A DNA stretch of 64,000 nt from Cerrena zonata (Eukaryota > Basidiomycota > Agaricomycetes > Polyporales > Cerrenaceae), in contig JASBNA010000013.1 in assembly GCA_038087015.1 (NCBI GenBank), positions 496,001-560,000 on the forward strand, read 5' to 3'. The notes under the pieces are model-generated. The model ran no database searches. It saw nothing but the letters and a program-made list of their open reading frames with translations, and had not been told where the DNA came from. Position 1 is the stretch's first letter. Each line of letters opens with the position of its first letter. A program made the translations under genes and the position numbers. Positions 9,782-21,556 of the stretch are shown here, in pieces.

Positions 9782-12700
9782 ATGGCAGAGACCGGTAAAA
9801 GACCGCTTGAAGGTGAGGAGCATCACGAAGGTGCGCATTCGCTTCCAGCGGTTTCGCAGAATGTTTCTTCACAATTGGAACTTAATTCATCCCAGCTGCA
9901 GATCTTGAAGAAACTTAAAAGACCAACAGGAGATGAAGAGCCATCTGAGTTTGAAAGAGAGTTATTGGAGATGACTCAACAGGTCCGTCTGATAGGCCAT
10001 GAGGAAGACCAGAATTGGGGAAGACCAGCATTGCCATCAAGCTTTGATCCGGCCAGCAGTGATGTAACTTTCCAGCAATTGGATGCAGAAGAACATTTTG
10101 ATGGTGAAAATACTATAGCTAGATTCTTTGGTATTACTGAAGAAGGGCATTCTGTTTTATGTACTGTTACTGGGTTTTTACATTATTTCTATGTACCAGG
10201 TACCAAAGGGATTTTTCAGAGATGAACATTTGGCGGAATTCACAAGTCATTTGAAAACAAATTATCATGGTATTCATAGTGTGGAAGTTGTCTTGAAGGA
10301 ATCTATTTGGGGTTTCAATAAGAATATGAAAACGCCTTTTTTCAAAATTGTTTTTGAAAGTACTAGAAATATCAGTAAAGTCAGAACAGCTTTTGAAAGG
10401 GGTGAAGTGCAATTTAAATCTTTATTCCCTCCTCAAAATGTTAGTTATGACAATATTAACTATTTGCTAAGACTTATGATTGATAATAAGATAACGGGGA
10501 TGTCGTGGATTACTTTACCCAAAAATACTTATCAAATGGTTGATGACTCTTTTAAAGTTTCTAATTGTCAAATCGAATGTACTATCAATTATAAAGATTT
10601 GATTTCTCATCCATCTGAAGGTGAATGGCTTAAAATGGCACCTCTTCGTATCTTATCATTTGATATTGAATGTGCTGGTAGAAAAGGTATTTTCCCTGAA
10701 GCTGAACATGATTCAGTCATTCAAATTGCTAACGTTATACTGAAACAAGGTGATCAAAGACCGTTCATTAGAAATGTTTTCACGGTTGACACTTGTGCTC
10801 CTATTATTGGTTCTCAAATCATTGAAAGTAAAACTGAAGAAGAAATGTTAATGAAATGGAAAGAGTTTGTGGTTAAAACGGATCCAGACGTTATCATTGG
10901 TTATAACACCGCTAATTTCGATATTCCTTATCTATTAGATAGAGCTAAAGCTTTGGGTTTAAAAAATTTCCCCTATTTTGGTAGAATGAATGGTGTTAAA
11001 CAAGAAATTAAAGATGCTATATTCAGTTCAAGAGCTTATGGGACAAGAGAAAATAAAGTTGTTAATATCGATGGTAGAATGCAATTGGATTTATTACAAT
11101 TCATTCAAAGAGAATATAAATTAAGATCGTATACTTTAAATTCGGTCTCGGCTCACTTTTTAGGTGAACAAAAAGAGGACGTTCAACACTCCATCATTAC
11201 TGATTTACAAAATGGTACTAGAGAAACAAGACGACGTTTGGCAGTTTATTGTTTAAAAGATGCTTATTTACCTCTTCGTTTACTCGAAAAACTTATGTGT
11301 TTGGTTAACTATACGGAAATGGCGAGAGTCACTGGTGTTCCATTTTCTTACTTATTAGCAAGAGGTCAACAAATTAAAGTTATCTCTCAATTATTTAGAA
11401 AATGTTATGAAGATGATATCGTTGTTCCAAATATGAGAAGTGAAGGTTCTAATGAAGAATATGAGGGGGCTACCGTTATTGAACCAATAAGAGGTTACTA
11501 TGATGTACCAATTGCAACCTTAGATTTCAGTTCCTTGTATCCTTCTATTATGATGGCTCATAATTTATGTTATACAACTTTGATTAATAAACAAACTATC
11601 AAAGCATTCAATTTGACAGAAGATGATTATACATTAACCCCTAATGGTGATTATTTCGTTAAATCTCATAAGAGAAAGGGTATTTTGCCAACTATTTTAA
11701 ATGAATTGTTAACTGCTAGAAAAAAGGCTAAAAATGATTTGAAAAAGGAAACTGATCCTTTTAAAAAAGATGTGTTGAATGGTAGACAATTAGCTTTGAA
11801 AATTTCTGCAAATTCTGTTTATGGTTTCACCGGGGCAACAATTGGTAAGTTACCTTGTCTTGCTATTTCCTCTTCAACTACTGCTTTTGGGAGACAAATG
11901 ATTGAAAAAACGAAACAAGAAGTTCAGGATTTTTATTCCATTAAAAACGGTCATCCATATGATGCTCAAGTTATATATGGTGATACTGATTCTGTCATGG
12001 TTAAATTTGGTTACAGTGATCTTGAAACTTGTATGAAGCTTGGTGAAGAAGCAGCTGAGTATGTCTCAACAAAGTTTATCAATCCAATCAAATTAGAATT
12101 CGAAAAAGTTTACTTTCCTTATCTATTAATCAATAAGAAAAGGTACGCCGGTTTATATTGGACAAGACCAGAAAAATTCGATAAGATGGATACGAAGGGT
12201 ATTGAAACTGTTAGAAGAGATAATTGTAGGCTAGTTCAAAATGTGATCACAAAAGTTCTTGAATATATATTGGAAGAAAGAAATGTTGCAAAAGCTGAAA
12301 GGTTTGTCAAACAAACTATTGCTGACTTGTTACAAAATCGAGTAGATTTGTCACAGTTAGTCATTACCAAAGCTTATTCTAAACAAGATTATACTGCTAA
12401 GCAAGCCCACGTTGAATTGGCTGAGAGAATGAGAAAGAGAGATCCAGGTTCTGCTCCAACTCTTGGTGATAGAGTTGCTTACGTTATTATCAATTCTTCA
12501 AATGCTAAAAATTATGAAAAATCAGAAGATCCTTTATACGTTTTAGAAAATTCTTTACCAATTGATGTTAAATACTATTTAGAAAATCAGTTGGCCAATC
12601 CGTTATTAAGAATTTTCGAACCAATCTTGGGTGAACGTAGAGCTAAGGAATTGCTATCAGGTTCACATACAAGAACAATCAAAATGACCGCTCCAAAAAC

Positions 12701-13025
12701 AGGTGGTTTGATGAGATTTGCAAAGAAGGCCGAATTATGTAAAAATTGTAAAAGTCCATTGAAATCTGATAACCATGGTGCATTATGTGAAAATTGTATC
12801 AATAAAGCACCTGAATTGTATGGTAATGCTTTGGCTCAAATGAATTATCTTGAAAATAAATTTTCAAGATTATGGACTGAATGTCAAAGATGTCAAGGTT
12901 CTTTGCATCAAGAAGTTTTATGCTCAAATAAGGATTGTCCAATTTTCTACATGAGAAAGAAAGTCCAAAAAGATTTAACTCAACAAGGGCAGGAACTCAT
13001 CAAGTGGGATGAAACGGTTTGGTGA
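9782..13025 (+). CDS. POL3: DNA polymerase delta catalytic subunit, one frameshift
   Basis: Catalytic subunit of replicative DNA polymerase delta. Exonuclease motifs are FDIECAG (Exo I), [13 protein letters not shown] (Exo II) and [13 protein letters not shown] (Exo III). Polymerase motif A is [10 protein letters not shown], motif B is [13 protein letters not shown] and motif C is YGDTDSV. The C-terminus has two cysteine clusters (CKNCKSPL...CENC, and CQRCQGSL...CSNKDC), the second being the Fe-S/accessory-subunit site in this family. The N-terminal 140 codons are in one frame and the rest in another; removal of one base near 10208-10213 (AAAGGGA) joins them into 1080 residues, the normal length. 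Because Pol3 is essential in studied yeasts, a sequence error is the likely cause. Start ATG 9782. Confidence 0.95.
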
Positions 13026-13466
13026 TGAAATTTTATTTCTGTTTTTTATTTTTGTAAATTAGTTTTGAGAGACGGGTATCTAAATTCTCTATTTATTTAT
13101 TTCTATCTATTAATGCATCAATTATGATAAGTCTTAGTCACTGTAGAACTTACAAGATTAATGGAATTTTAATTCTTATTTTCAATGAGAACAAATTATA
13201 ATTACAAAGTAGAAAAGCCATTTGAAACACAATTATATATACGAATTTATATATGAAGAAAAGTTATATTTTTAAAAGAAAAAAGAAAACTGACAACCCA
13301 TCTAATGGTCTGAGATCTTTAAATTAGTATAAAAAAAATATTAGTGTTGAATGCTGAAGTAGAATAAAAGATTTAATAAAAAACAAACATACAGTAATTA
13401 AATGAACAAATAAATCGTGAAAGGAACTCGTTGACATAAGATGAGGAAAAGACTCGTTGACATAAA
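13026..13466. other. Convergent intergenic spacer, no gene seen
   Basis: AT-rich spacer between the 3' ends of POL3 and NIK1. A 14-base direct repeat (ACTCGTTGACATAA) occurs twice near 13425 and 13451, just beyond the NIK1 stop. No coding or RNA gene is evident. Confidence 0.5.
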
Positions 13467-16400
13467 CTAATCTAAATATTCAATTTTTGGGCTTGGCTCA
13501 TCAACATCCATACTATCATTTGAATCATTCTTGGAATTAAAAGATATAACGCTTTCTGTAACTGATCTATTATTCATTGACAACTGACCTGGTCTTAGCC
13601 CATTGAGTGGATTATTGGTTATGAAGTCATTTGAATTGGACTTTCTTATGCTTGGGCTTTCTGGATTAGTTGCTTCGGTAAAGTTTGAAGGAGTTGAGCA
13701 TGATGAAGTATTACCATTGCCTAAATTAGTGTTACCATTATTAGATGAGTTTGTATTTGTAGCACCATTAGGACTTGAATTTATTGATAATAAATTTGAA
13801 GCTGAATGTTCACTTGATTTAATGGAACCCTTCTTCAAGTTTTTAGCAAAATCGGAAGTTCTGTTGCTATTATTTTGTTTAGACAATTCTTTCAATTGTT
13901 TCATATTATGAATACATTTGCTTATAGTTTGCATCAACAATTTAGGTTTTAATGGTTTTGAAACATAGTCATCCATGCCTTTCGCTAATGATTTTTCACG
14001 GTCACCCAACATAGCATGGGCTGTTAATGCAATGATTGGAGTACGGAAACTCAATGAATCGATTGGATTGGATTTCTTTTCCCATTGTCTAATTTTTTCA
14101 GTGGCTTCAAAACCTCCCATGACAGGCATTTGAACATCCATTAAAACAACGTCATATTTAGATTTTTGAATAGCTTCGAATGCTTCTAAACCATTTTCAA
14201 CAACTTCAACTTGATGGCCTTGTTTTTCTAAAATTCTAACAGCTAATTTTTGATTCACCAAATTATCTTCAGCTAATAATACACGATAAGAGACTGATTC
14301 ATCAGTATTTTGACTAATAGATCTAGATTCTAAAGCAGGGATTATAGCAGATGCCAAATCAGTTATAGTACAAGGAGTATTACCATATGATGAAATACCT
14401 AAATCAATACAGACTCTCATGTTTAATTCTGGGATGGAATGATGTAACAAGACCAATGGAATATATTTGACTTCAGGTAATAAACGTAATTTTTTAGCAG
14501 TATCGATAGAATCAATCATAATAATATCATATTTGACTGGATCAGTCAAACTGGCGTTTTCAATATCTCTAACAACAACTGGGTTTAATCCTAGCTCAGC
14601 GATACCATTTTTAATTTCTTCTAATTCATTATCAGAATGCTCGGTAGAAACGAATAAAACATAGTGAGCACTGAAAGGCAATAATTGTTCAGTTTGTCTA
14701 GTATATCTGATATTCGAAGGAGAAACACTGACAGTGAAATAGAAATTTGAACCTTCGCCATAATCAGAGGTAACCCATATTTCACCACCCATTAAATGAA
14801 TTAATTGTTTCGAAATGGATAAACCTAAACCAGTACCACCGAATTTTCTAGTAGTTGAACCATCAGCTTGACAGAAAGTATCAAAAATTAGACCCAACTT
14901 ATCCTTTTCAATACCAATACCTGTATCACTTACACAAACTTCTAATAATAATTTTGATTTATCTTCCACGGGTTTAGCTGATTTTTTAACACTGACACTA
15001 ACTTTACCTTGTTTGGTGAATTTTATAGCATTACCTGCCAAGTTTAAAATAACTTGTCTTAATCTGAATGAATCACCAATTAAATTATCTGGGAATGAGG
15101 AATCACATTGATAGGTTAAATCTAATGATTTTTCAATCGCTTTAACAGCCAAAGTTTTCAAAGCACCGAATACGGTACCTCTTAATGAGAAATCAATCTG
15201 TTCAACAGTCATTCTATTAGCTTCGATCTTGGAAATATCTAAGATATCATCAATAATTGTCAATAAAGAGTTGGCTAAATTATGGACAATTGATAACATT
15301 TCACGTTGATATTGAGTTAATTCAGTATCTAAAGATAATTGGGTCATACCAATGATACCATTTAAAGGAGTTCTAATTTCATGGGACATATTAGCCAAAA
15401 ATTCTGATTTAGCACTATTTGCTAATTCAGCAGCTTCTCTTGCAGCGGTGTTTCTTTGAATAGATTCTCTTAAATTCAAAACCATTTGATTAATTTTAGT
15501 TTTCAAGGCATCCATTTCACCAGAGGCTTCAACAGTAATAAAACGAGTGAAATCACCATCGGTGGCAGCGGCAGTAATTTGGGCGAAAGCTCTAACTTGG
15601 GAAGTTAAATTAGAAGCCATAGTATTAACATTTGAAGTAATTTCTTTCCATAAACCATCAACATCGCTAACTTGAGCTTGAATACCCAATTTACCATTAA
15701 TACCGACATCTCTTGCCACTTTTGAAACTTCTGATGCGAATAATTGTAAAGAGTCCACCATTTTATTAATAGTATTTTTCAATTGTAAAATTTCCCCTTG
15801 AGCATGAACATCAATTTTTTGAGATAAATCACCATGAGCAACAGCAGTAGTAACTGTAGCAATAGATCTAACTTGATTAGTTAAATTAGTTGCCATTAGA
15901 TTAACATTTTCTGTCACTGCTTTCCAAGCACCTTCAACATCTTGAACATTAGCTTGACCACCTAAAATACCTAAAGTACCGACTTCACGAGATAAAGTAG
16001 TAACTTCTAAAGCAAAATTTTGTAATCTATCCACCATTTGATTAATTGTTAGTTTTAAATTTAAAATTTCACCTTTACAATCTGCGGTAACTTTTTTAGA
16101 TAAATCACCTTTAGCAACAGCTGTTGTAACATTAGCTATATTTCTAACTTGAGTTGTTAAATTAAGCGCCATGGCATTTACATTATCAGTTAATTCTTTC
16201 CAAATACCTTCGACATTTTCGATTAAAGCTTGACCACCCAAGATACCCAAGACCCCGACATCTCTGGCAACTTTTGAAACTTCAAAAGCAAAAGTTCTTA
16301 ATTGATCAACCATAGTATTTATAGTCATTTGTAATTGTAAAATTTCCCCTTGAGCATGAACATTAATTTTACGAGATAAATCACCTCTTGCAACAGCTCT

Positions 16401-16880
16401 AGTAACATCAGCAATTTCTCTCACTTGATTAGTTAAATTAAGAGCCATAATATTAACGTTATCGGTTAAAGATCTCCAAATACCAACTGAACCTTCATTT
16501 TTAGCTTGACCACCTAATTCACCATTGGCAACTTCGGTAGCAACTTTAGTAACTTCATTAGCAAAAGCTTGTAATTGATCCATCATAGTATTGATTGTTA
16601 TTTTAACTTTTAAAATTTCTGGATCAGATTCAACGGTATGAATTTCAACTTTTTTAGATAAATCCCCCATTGCAACTGATATAACGACGGTACCAATTTC
16701 TGATAATGCTTGCTTGAAAGCTTTATTTGCAGTTTTAGAAGTATCCAACTCATTTGCCAATTTTTTAATTTTGAAATCTTTTGCTTTAATATGATTAATA
16801 ATATCATTTCGTATTAGGGAGGATTTTTGTTTATAAAGCTCTGGATCATCGAGGATCCTTAATAGTTCAGCAGTATCCAT
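13467..16880 (-). CDS. NIK1: Group III hybrid histidine kinase, multi-HAMP osmosensor
   Basis: A 1137-residue cytosolic hybrid histidine kinase of the fungal group III (Nik1/Os-1/Cos1). This family feeds the HOG MAPK pathway and is the target through which fludioxonil-type fungicides act. The N-terminal half is a chain of HAMP modules recognisable by repeats such as [24 protein letters not shown] and [12 protein letters not shown] with alternating [12 protein letters not shown] segments. The phospho-acceptor motif [12 protein letters not shown] places His at residue 500. The ATPase domain shows [15 protein letters not shown] and GTGLGLSIS. The receiver motif [11 protein letters not shown] places the phospho-Asp at residue 915, and the conserved Lys lies in SKPLKP. 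A Ser/Asn-rich tail of about 140 residues follows. The frame is intact, with ATG at 16880. Confidence 0.95.
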   Translation of the reverse strand: MDTAELLRILDDPELYKQKSSLIRNDIINHIKAKDFKIKKLANELDTSKTANKAFKQALSEIGTVVISVAMGDLSKKVEIHTVESDPEILKVKITINTMMDQLQAFANEVTKVATEVANGELGGQAKNEGSVGIWRSLTDNVNIMALNLTNQVREIADVTRAVARGDLSRKINVHAQGEILQLQMTINTMVDQLRTFAFEVSKVARDVGVLGILGGQALIENVEGIWKELTDNVNAMALNLTTQVRNIANVTTAVAKGDLSKKVTADCKGEILNLKLTINQMVDRLQNFALEVTTLSREVGTLGILGGQANVQDVEGAWKAVTENVNLMATNLTNQVRSIATVTTAVAHGDLSQKIDVHAQGEILQLKNTINKMVDSLQLFASEVSKVARDVGINGKLGIQAQVSDVDGLWKEITSNVNTMASNLTSQVRAFAQITAAATDGDFTRFITVEASGEMDALKTKINQMVLNLRESIQRNTAAREAAELANSAKSEFLANMSHEIRTPLNGIIGMTQLSLDTELTQYQREMLSIVHNLANSLLTIIDDILDISKIEANRMTVEQIDFSLRGTVFGALKTLAVKAIEKSLDLTYQCDSSFPDNLIGDSFRLRQVILNLAGNAIKFTKQGKVSVSVKKSAKPVEDKSKLLLEVCVSDTGIGIEKDKLGLIFDTFCQADGSTTRKFGGTGLGLSISKQLIHLMGGEIWVTSDYGEGSNFYFTVSVSPSNIRYTRQTEQLLPFSAHYVLFVSTEHSDNELEEIKNGIAELGLNPVVVRDIENASLTDPVKYDIIMIDSIDTAKKLRLLPEVKYIPLVLLHHSIPELNMRVCIDLGISSYGNTPCTITDLASAIIPALESRSISQNTDESVSYRVLLAEDNLVNQKLAVRILEKQGHQVEVVENGLEAFEAIQKSKYDVVLMDVQMPVMGGFEATEKIRQWEKKSNPIDSLSFRTPIIALTAHAMLGDREKSLAKGMDDYVSKPLKPKLLMQTISKCIHNMKQLKELSKQNNSNRTSDFAKNLKKGSIKSSEHSASNLLSINSSPNGATNTNSSNNGNTNLGNGNTSSCSTPSNFTEATNPESPSIRKSNSNDFITNNPLNGLRPGQLSMNNRSVTESVISFNSKNDSNDSMDVDEPSPKIEYLD

Positions 16881-18463
16881 TTTCGACTTATATTTATTGA
16901 TATGGGTAATGTTGGTTTGATTTATAGTATTGCTATTATCACTGCTGTTTCCTTTGTCTTTTGGACTGAGCGATAAGCGAGGTTTCTTGTTTATGGGAGT
17001 AATTTTGAAAAATATTATATGACCAAAACGATAACTATACTTTAGTTATCTTAGTTATCCCCAAAGGAAGAGAAAAAAAAAAAAAAATAATTTAAAAAAA
17101 GATAAAAGAGAAAACGAAAAACGAGTAATTCAAATTACCAATCAGGAGAACTGTCAGTTTTTTCTTTCCTTTCAATGATCTATAGGGATTGTCGATCGAA
17201 ATGAAGTCGAAGTAATTCCCTGAGAGAGGAAAAAATTAGCAAAAAAAAAAAAAAAACTAAAACACAAAGAAAGCACAAAGTGTGTATATGAAAGAAGAAA
17301 AAAAAAAGCTGGAAGGAGTTTTTGAAGGGAAACCGAGATTATCGAGATTCCAATGTAACCAAAAGGAAGATATAAAAAAAGATATCCAATGGTAGACGAT
17401 AATCGGTGATCAATAGACTAATCAATAATCAATACACCGGGTCAATACACCAGTCAATACACCAGTCAATGCACTAAAAACTAATCTAGTAGGCTTGAAA
17501 CAATAATCTCTTCAAGATGTAGCGAAATTGGATTATAATATCGGAATTTTCAGCCAGCGGCAATCTGGTAGACAAATCAACAACCACTGCAAATATCCTT
17601 TGTAAACACCAGCAAAGAGCTCTTCTCTTCAAGGATAAGATAAAAGTCAAGGAAAGTTATAAAAAACCACTGGAGAGTAAATAAAAATAAACGCCCTAAC
17701 CTGTAAACCGTTGAGCGCTAATTATAAATAAACTGATTCCACTTAAGCAAATAGAACAAAAAAGGCTGCTGGAATAGGCTATTAGGAGCACTGACTTACA
17801 CAAACGGTGATCGAACTACTTGCAATTGGTAATAAGGGATTTATGAATGAAAGAGTACTCTAATTGATTTTTTGAAGTAATAAGTCAGCGGGAAAACGTA
17901 GAGGAAAGGAGTGTTGATGTTTTTTTTTTTGTTTTGTATGGGGAATCGAATATTTTTTTTTTTTCGTTTTGTATGGGAAAATATTTTTTTTTATTTAGTT
18001 CGGGGTGCCTTTTTGGCGGAGTGTTTAAGGAGAATAGGATTTAAGCTTATTTAATGCTCATCACGCTAAATACATAATATACGATAAGGCACCAGTAGCT
18101 TACCTTATTGGTTGAGAGGGAAAACCAGTGCCCTTTCGAGGAACAATGTCTATGTGACTCTCCATGGCGGTGTTTGTGAGGAGGAGTACCTTGTGCGGCA
18201 CGGGTTTTTTGCTGGGGAAAAGGTCTGTACACCATATACTAAGGGGTATACTAAGGGGTATACTAATGGGTATACTAATGGGTATACTAAATGGTATACT
18301 CTGTAAAGTACTCGTGGTACACTCGTGGCATGGTGGTATTCTCGTGGTATGGCGGTACAGTCGTATGGTGTGCTGGGTTTTAAGGTTTTTGGAGTTTGGG
18401 ATATTCTGTAGAATGGTTGCAAAAAGCATACTGAAAAAAGCTAGTTTATAAGGGTAAGGGGTA
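16881..18463. other. Long divergent intergenic region
   Basis: 1.6 kb between the divergent NIK1 and secreted-protein genes. It holds many A and T runs (17075-17100, 17240-17256, 17920-17990), a small repeat of about AATACACCAGTC near 17440-17465, and a 12-base minisatellite listed separately. No tRNA or open frame with coding character was seen; it is probably a long promoter and 5' leader for NIK1. Confidence 0.5.
18234..18304 (+). repeat. 12-base GGTATACTAAKG minisatellite
   Basis: Five tandem copies of a 12-base unit (GGTATACTAAGG or GGTATACTAATG), each containing the palindrome GTATAC. They lie about 160-230 bp upstream of the secreted-protein start. Related GTGGTAT-type repeats continue to about 18365. 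Confidence 0.85.
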
Positions 18464-19390
18464 ATGGTAACCCCAAGTTTAAGAAGGCCAGCCATGCGGT
18501 TGGTTTATGTTTTGCTTGTTGCGTGGACGAGCGCCATGCCGGTTATGGTAGATGTGCCGGCTATCAGCTTGGACTTATTGGGGACTCATCGGGCAGAATT
18601 GGATGCTCAATACGAGACCCGGCTCCAGCACCGCTATTTTAACGCAACCAAAGTACCTAATATAGTGGTGATTGATGATGACACCGAGCTTCCTGCTGAG
18701 TACAAGAGTGGTGGCATTACCAAGTACGAAGTTTCTAAAAGAGAAGCGTTTAATGAAGCCAAAATGAAGTACGTGGTTGAGAAGAACCCGAAAAGCGTAG
18801 TGTTTTTCAAAGACTCAAATACAGTTTTGGTACCTTCCGACGATATTTTGAAATCTGCAGTTGCAAAAACTACAATGACTTACGTAGAGTTGGACTTGGT
18901 GGAAATTGGCAATTATTTCGAACCAAACTTGATTCCTGCTTCGTCGTGTCTTGGGTTCCCGCTTGGTAAAGGCTCCGGTTCTGTCAGTGTCAAACACACC
19001 ATTGGCATCTCGATAACCCCCAAGGGTGGGGCCAGTGTGTCTTTATTGTTGCCCATGGTGATTGGGACTAAGTTTGGCTTTAATGTTGGGTTTTCGGCGT
19101 CATTTTCGTCAAAGTACACCTGTTCTACTCAAAATGGTAAACCATTAAGGCTTTTCTACAAAATTAACCTGCTTACCGTGGGTGGGAAGAAGAGAAATTT
19201 TGTTTACGATAAGCTAGCTGGTTCGTTACATAAAGAAGACTGGATGAATCTTTCTCATGAAAAATTCATCACTGATAATTTACCAATATATTATTGTGGA
19301 ACCAGTGACTTGATGGATTTGAAATGCGATACTACAGGTATTGAATTCTCCGATGATGACCGTAACACTTTTCAATCGAAATTAAATTAG
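18464..19390 (+). CDS. Predicted secreted protein, unknown family
   Basis: A 308-residue protein I do not recognise. The N-terminus has basic residues followed by a hydrophobic stretch (RLVYVLLVAWTSAMP), which looks like a signal peptide; starting at the second ATG (18494) would give a more standard one. A mature region with mixed charge follows, then a Gly/Ser-rich beta-prone section (KHTIGISITPKGGASVSLLL; FGFNVGFSASFSSKYTC). Four Cys in the C-terminal half could form disulfides. Asn-glycosylation sequons occur at NAT and NLS. There is no GPI-type hydrophobic tail, so it is probably soluble. Base composition is more G-rich than in the neighbours. Its long repeat-bearing promoter suggests regulated expression, but that is inference. 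Confidence 0.65.
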   Translation: MVTPSLRRPAMRLVYVLLVAWTSAMPVMVDVPAISLDLLGTHRAELDAQYETRLQHRYFNATKVPNIVVIDDDTELPAEYKSGGITKYEVSKREAFNEAKMKYVVEKNPKSVVFFKDSNTVLVPSDDILKSAVAKTTMTYVELDLVEIGNYFEPNLIPASSCLGFPLGKGSGSVSVKHTIGISITPKGGASVSLLLPMVIGTKFGFNVGFSASFSSKYTCSTQNGKPLRLFYKINLLTVGGKKRNFVYDKLAGSLHKEDWMNLSHEKFITDNLPIYYCGTSDLMDLKCDTTGIEFSDDDRNTFQSKLN

Positions 19391-19420
19391 GTATTGTTTA
19401 TATTCTTACATACATTAATA

Positions 19421-20389
19421 TTAAATCAAATTTAAATCTCTTAATTTTTGACAATTTGGCATTGGCATCCTTTCGGCTTCTGCCAATTTCCGGGTATTAA
19501 CCGTAAACCACCCCTGTGCTTCCTCCATTAGTTCATTCTTTATGATTTGTTCTTTAGAACACTTGGATCGTTTATCTTGCACATATAAATTTTCAACTTT
19601 TGATTCAAAATTCCTCACCTGTTGTGCACTTAAATCCTTCTTATTGAATGCTTGTTGGTTAATGTAAAATGGTATCTTGTGCTTGGGGGTATAACGTTCA
19701 GTGTTATAATGTCTATTTGGACTAAATGAATAATCGGGGGTTGAATTACTATCAGAAAATAATGCTGATAAAATTGGAACAATTAAAAATAATAATAATG
19801 GTAATAATTGTTTTAATGTATCATATATCGATGGTTCCTGGGCTCTTTGTTGTTGTTGCTGTTGTTGTCTTCTTGCATTATTACCTCGAGGAAATTGTCT
19901 TGAACTGAAAAATGGATGGTCACCTCCTCCAAATGTTTGAAATGTAAATCCATTATTACCAAATGCAAACCCTGGTCCCGATGCTCCTCCTCCGGGTCCT
20001 CCTCCGAAAAACATATTAAATATATCCTCATCTAAATTGGTTGGTCCTCCGCCAAATCCTCCTCCTCTTGCAAATCCTGATGTTGATGCTGATGTTGCTC
20101 CTCCTCCGAATCCTCCTCTTGAATCAGGATCCGATCCCGTTTGATCATATATTCTCTTCTTACTTTCATCCCCCAATACACTCCATGCCTTATTCAAATA
20201 CTTAAATGCTTCACTGGCTCTTGGATGGGGATTCTTATCTGGATGTAACTTGACTGCCAATTTTCGATATGATTTCTTAATCTCATTATCATTAGATGTC
20301 TTACTAACAGATAATATCTCATAGAATTGGTGGGGTTTATAAGATAAAACCTTCAACACTATGGTTTCCTGTTCCTTAGTATATGACAT
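19421..20389 (-). CDS. HLJ1: ER-membrane J-domain co-chaperone, Hlj1/DNAJB12 type
   Basis: A 322-residue type III DnaJ protein. The J domain (about residues 20-85) contains the HPD motif in KLHPDKNPHP. A Gly/Phe-rich segment (about 90-160) and a Gln run follow. One membrane segment (LLPLLLFLIVPILSALF, about 190-210) anchors it, and a C-terminal domain like that of DNAJB12/Hlj1 proteins completes it. Hlj1 works with Hsp70 on the cytosolic face of the ER in degradation of misfolded membrane proteins. It is longer than the S. cerevisiae protein and keeps the C-terminal domain found in most fungal and animal homologs. It converges with the secreted-protein gene, 30 bp apart. Confidence 0.85.
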   Translation of the reverse strand: MSYTKEQETIVLKVLSYKPHQFYEILSVSKTSNDNEIKKSYRKLAVKLHPDKNPHPRASEAFKYLNKAWSVLGDESKKRIYDQTGSDPDSRGGFGGGATSASTSGFARGGGFGGGPTNLDEDIFNMFFGGGPGGGASGPGFAFGNNGFTFQTFGGGDHPFFSSRQFPRGNNARRQQQQQQQRAQEPSIYDTLKQLLPLLLFLIVPILSALFSDSNSTPDYSFSPNRHYNTERYTPKHKIPFYINQQAFNKKDLSAQQVRNFESKVENLYVQDKRSKCSKEQIIKNELMEEAQGWFTVNTRKLAEAERMPMPNCQKLRDLNLI

Positions 20390-20755
20390 GGCTAAGTTTG
20401 ATCAATTAATCTAATGGTATTTTAAAAAAATTATATGGCAAATATTTGCCAACTGGTTTGTTCTTTTCAAATTGAAAATTCCGTACCGCCTCACTAATCA
20501 ATTTTTCACTTGAACAACTAGCCTGATTCCTTTCTATTGGAACTTGCTCTTATCTAAAACCTGCCTATGCTTTAATTCAAGGTTGATTTCTATATTCTTC
20601 GGCTTGCCAATTTTTTTTTGTATGGCTTCAACTGTATTTACACGACTATCTGCTGTTCTTCTTTCGACTTTAAAAAAAAACTCCTTCTAATTAATTCTAC
20701 GAGACAATTAAATTATCAGCGATAAAGTGAGAGGATAAAAAAAATTCAAAAAAAT
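20390..20755. other. HLJ1 promoter region, no gene seen
   Basis: Spacer between the HLJ1 start and the tRNA-Pro 3' end. It is AT-rich with A runs, including a T run on the minus strand just after the tRNA that would serve as its polymerase III terminator. Confidence 0.4.
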
Positions 20756-20864
20756 GGGGCGAGCTGGGAATTGAACCCAGGGCCTCTCGCATGCTTAGTG
20801 TTGTTCCGTTCAGTGTACTGAACAGTCGCCCAAAGCGAGAATCATACCACTAGACCACACGCCC
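20756..20864 (-). tRNA. tRNA-Pro(UGG) with 37-nt intron
   Basis: On the minus strand the gene starts GGGCGTGTGGTCTAGTGG and ends CCCAGCTCGCCCC. The anticodon arm is CTCGC-TTTGGG...T-GCGAG with anticodon TGG. The intron (minus strand, 20828 to 20792) interrupts the loop after position 37, as in the S. cerevisiae homolog. T-arm CTGGG-TTCAATT-CCCAG is intact. Without the intron the tRNA is 72 nt. Confidence 0.95.
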
Positions 20865-21556
20865 TATTTGATGAATTTTTTTGCTCCGGTGCCTTTGTGA
20901 AAATAAGGGCAAAATCCAGATGAAAATTGGTGTTTTTATTATAAATTCTTCAAATGGGCTGTTTTTTGGGTTTTAAGAGGTTTATCTTTGAAAGGGGCCT
21001 TTATTGTTGTTGTAGTTTGCTTTTCATTAAAGGAAAATACTCCCAAAGATTTTTTTCACCATAGTTCATTTAGCTGATGTATCAAAATGATATAGATTCA
21101 TCTACTTAAGAAAGATAGCTATGGGCTTGATTAGACTCTGAGTCGATTTATTGCATTCGACCTGTGTTGGAAAGGTGGGCTGAGATCCAATTAAAGTGGC
21201 AGTGTATCAAGCAAGATTCGGTTTATACAAACGTCAGATGGGAACGATTATTCAAGCGCTCAAACAAGAAATTTATCAATCACCATGAGTCGGTACTAAC
21301 TCGCTTCTGGAATGCAAAAACATATTTACTCTTATTTTTAATGTTTGATTTTATATTACAGAGTAGAAGATATTCTGTCTTAAATTAAAATAATGTATTT
21401 TTTTCACAGTCATGGTTCACCTATATAGAAATAGAAAATAAGGTATGTCTTCGAAGACTCTAAGGTGATATGAATGGCTGAACGTTTCGTTTAGAAAGTT
21501 ATAAAATATGTAAGAATTTTCGATAATATACAATTGGTATGGACCTATGAATTAAA
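20865..21556. other. Intergenic between tRNA-Pro and retroelement relic
   Basis: AT-rich DNA with no supported gene. A 74-codon frame at 21164-21388 shows no family resemblance. The region may include the decayed 3' end of the retroelement, but I could not identify an LTR. Confidence 0.4.

Noticed and set aside
21164..21388. 74-codon plus-strand frame
   Set aside because: No family resemblance or promoter features; consistent with chance.
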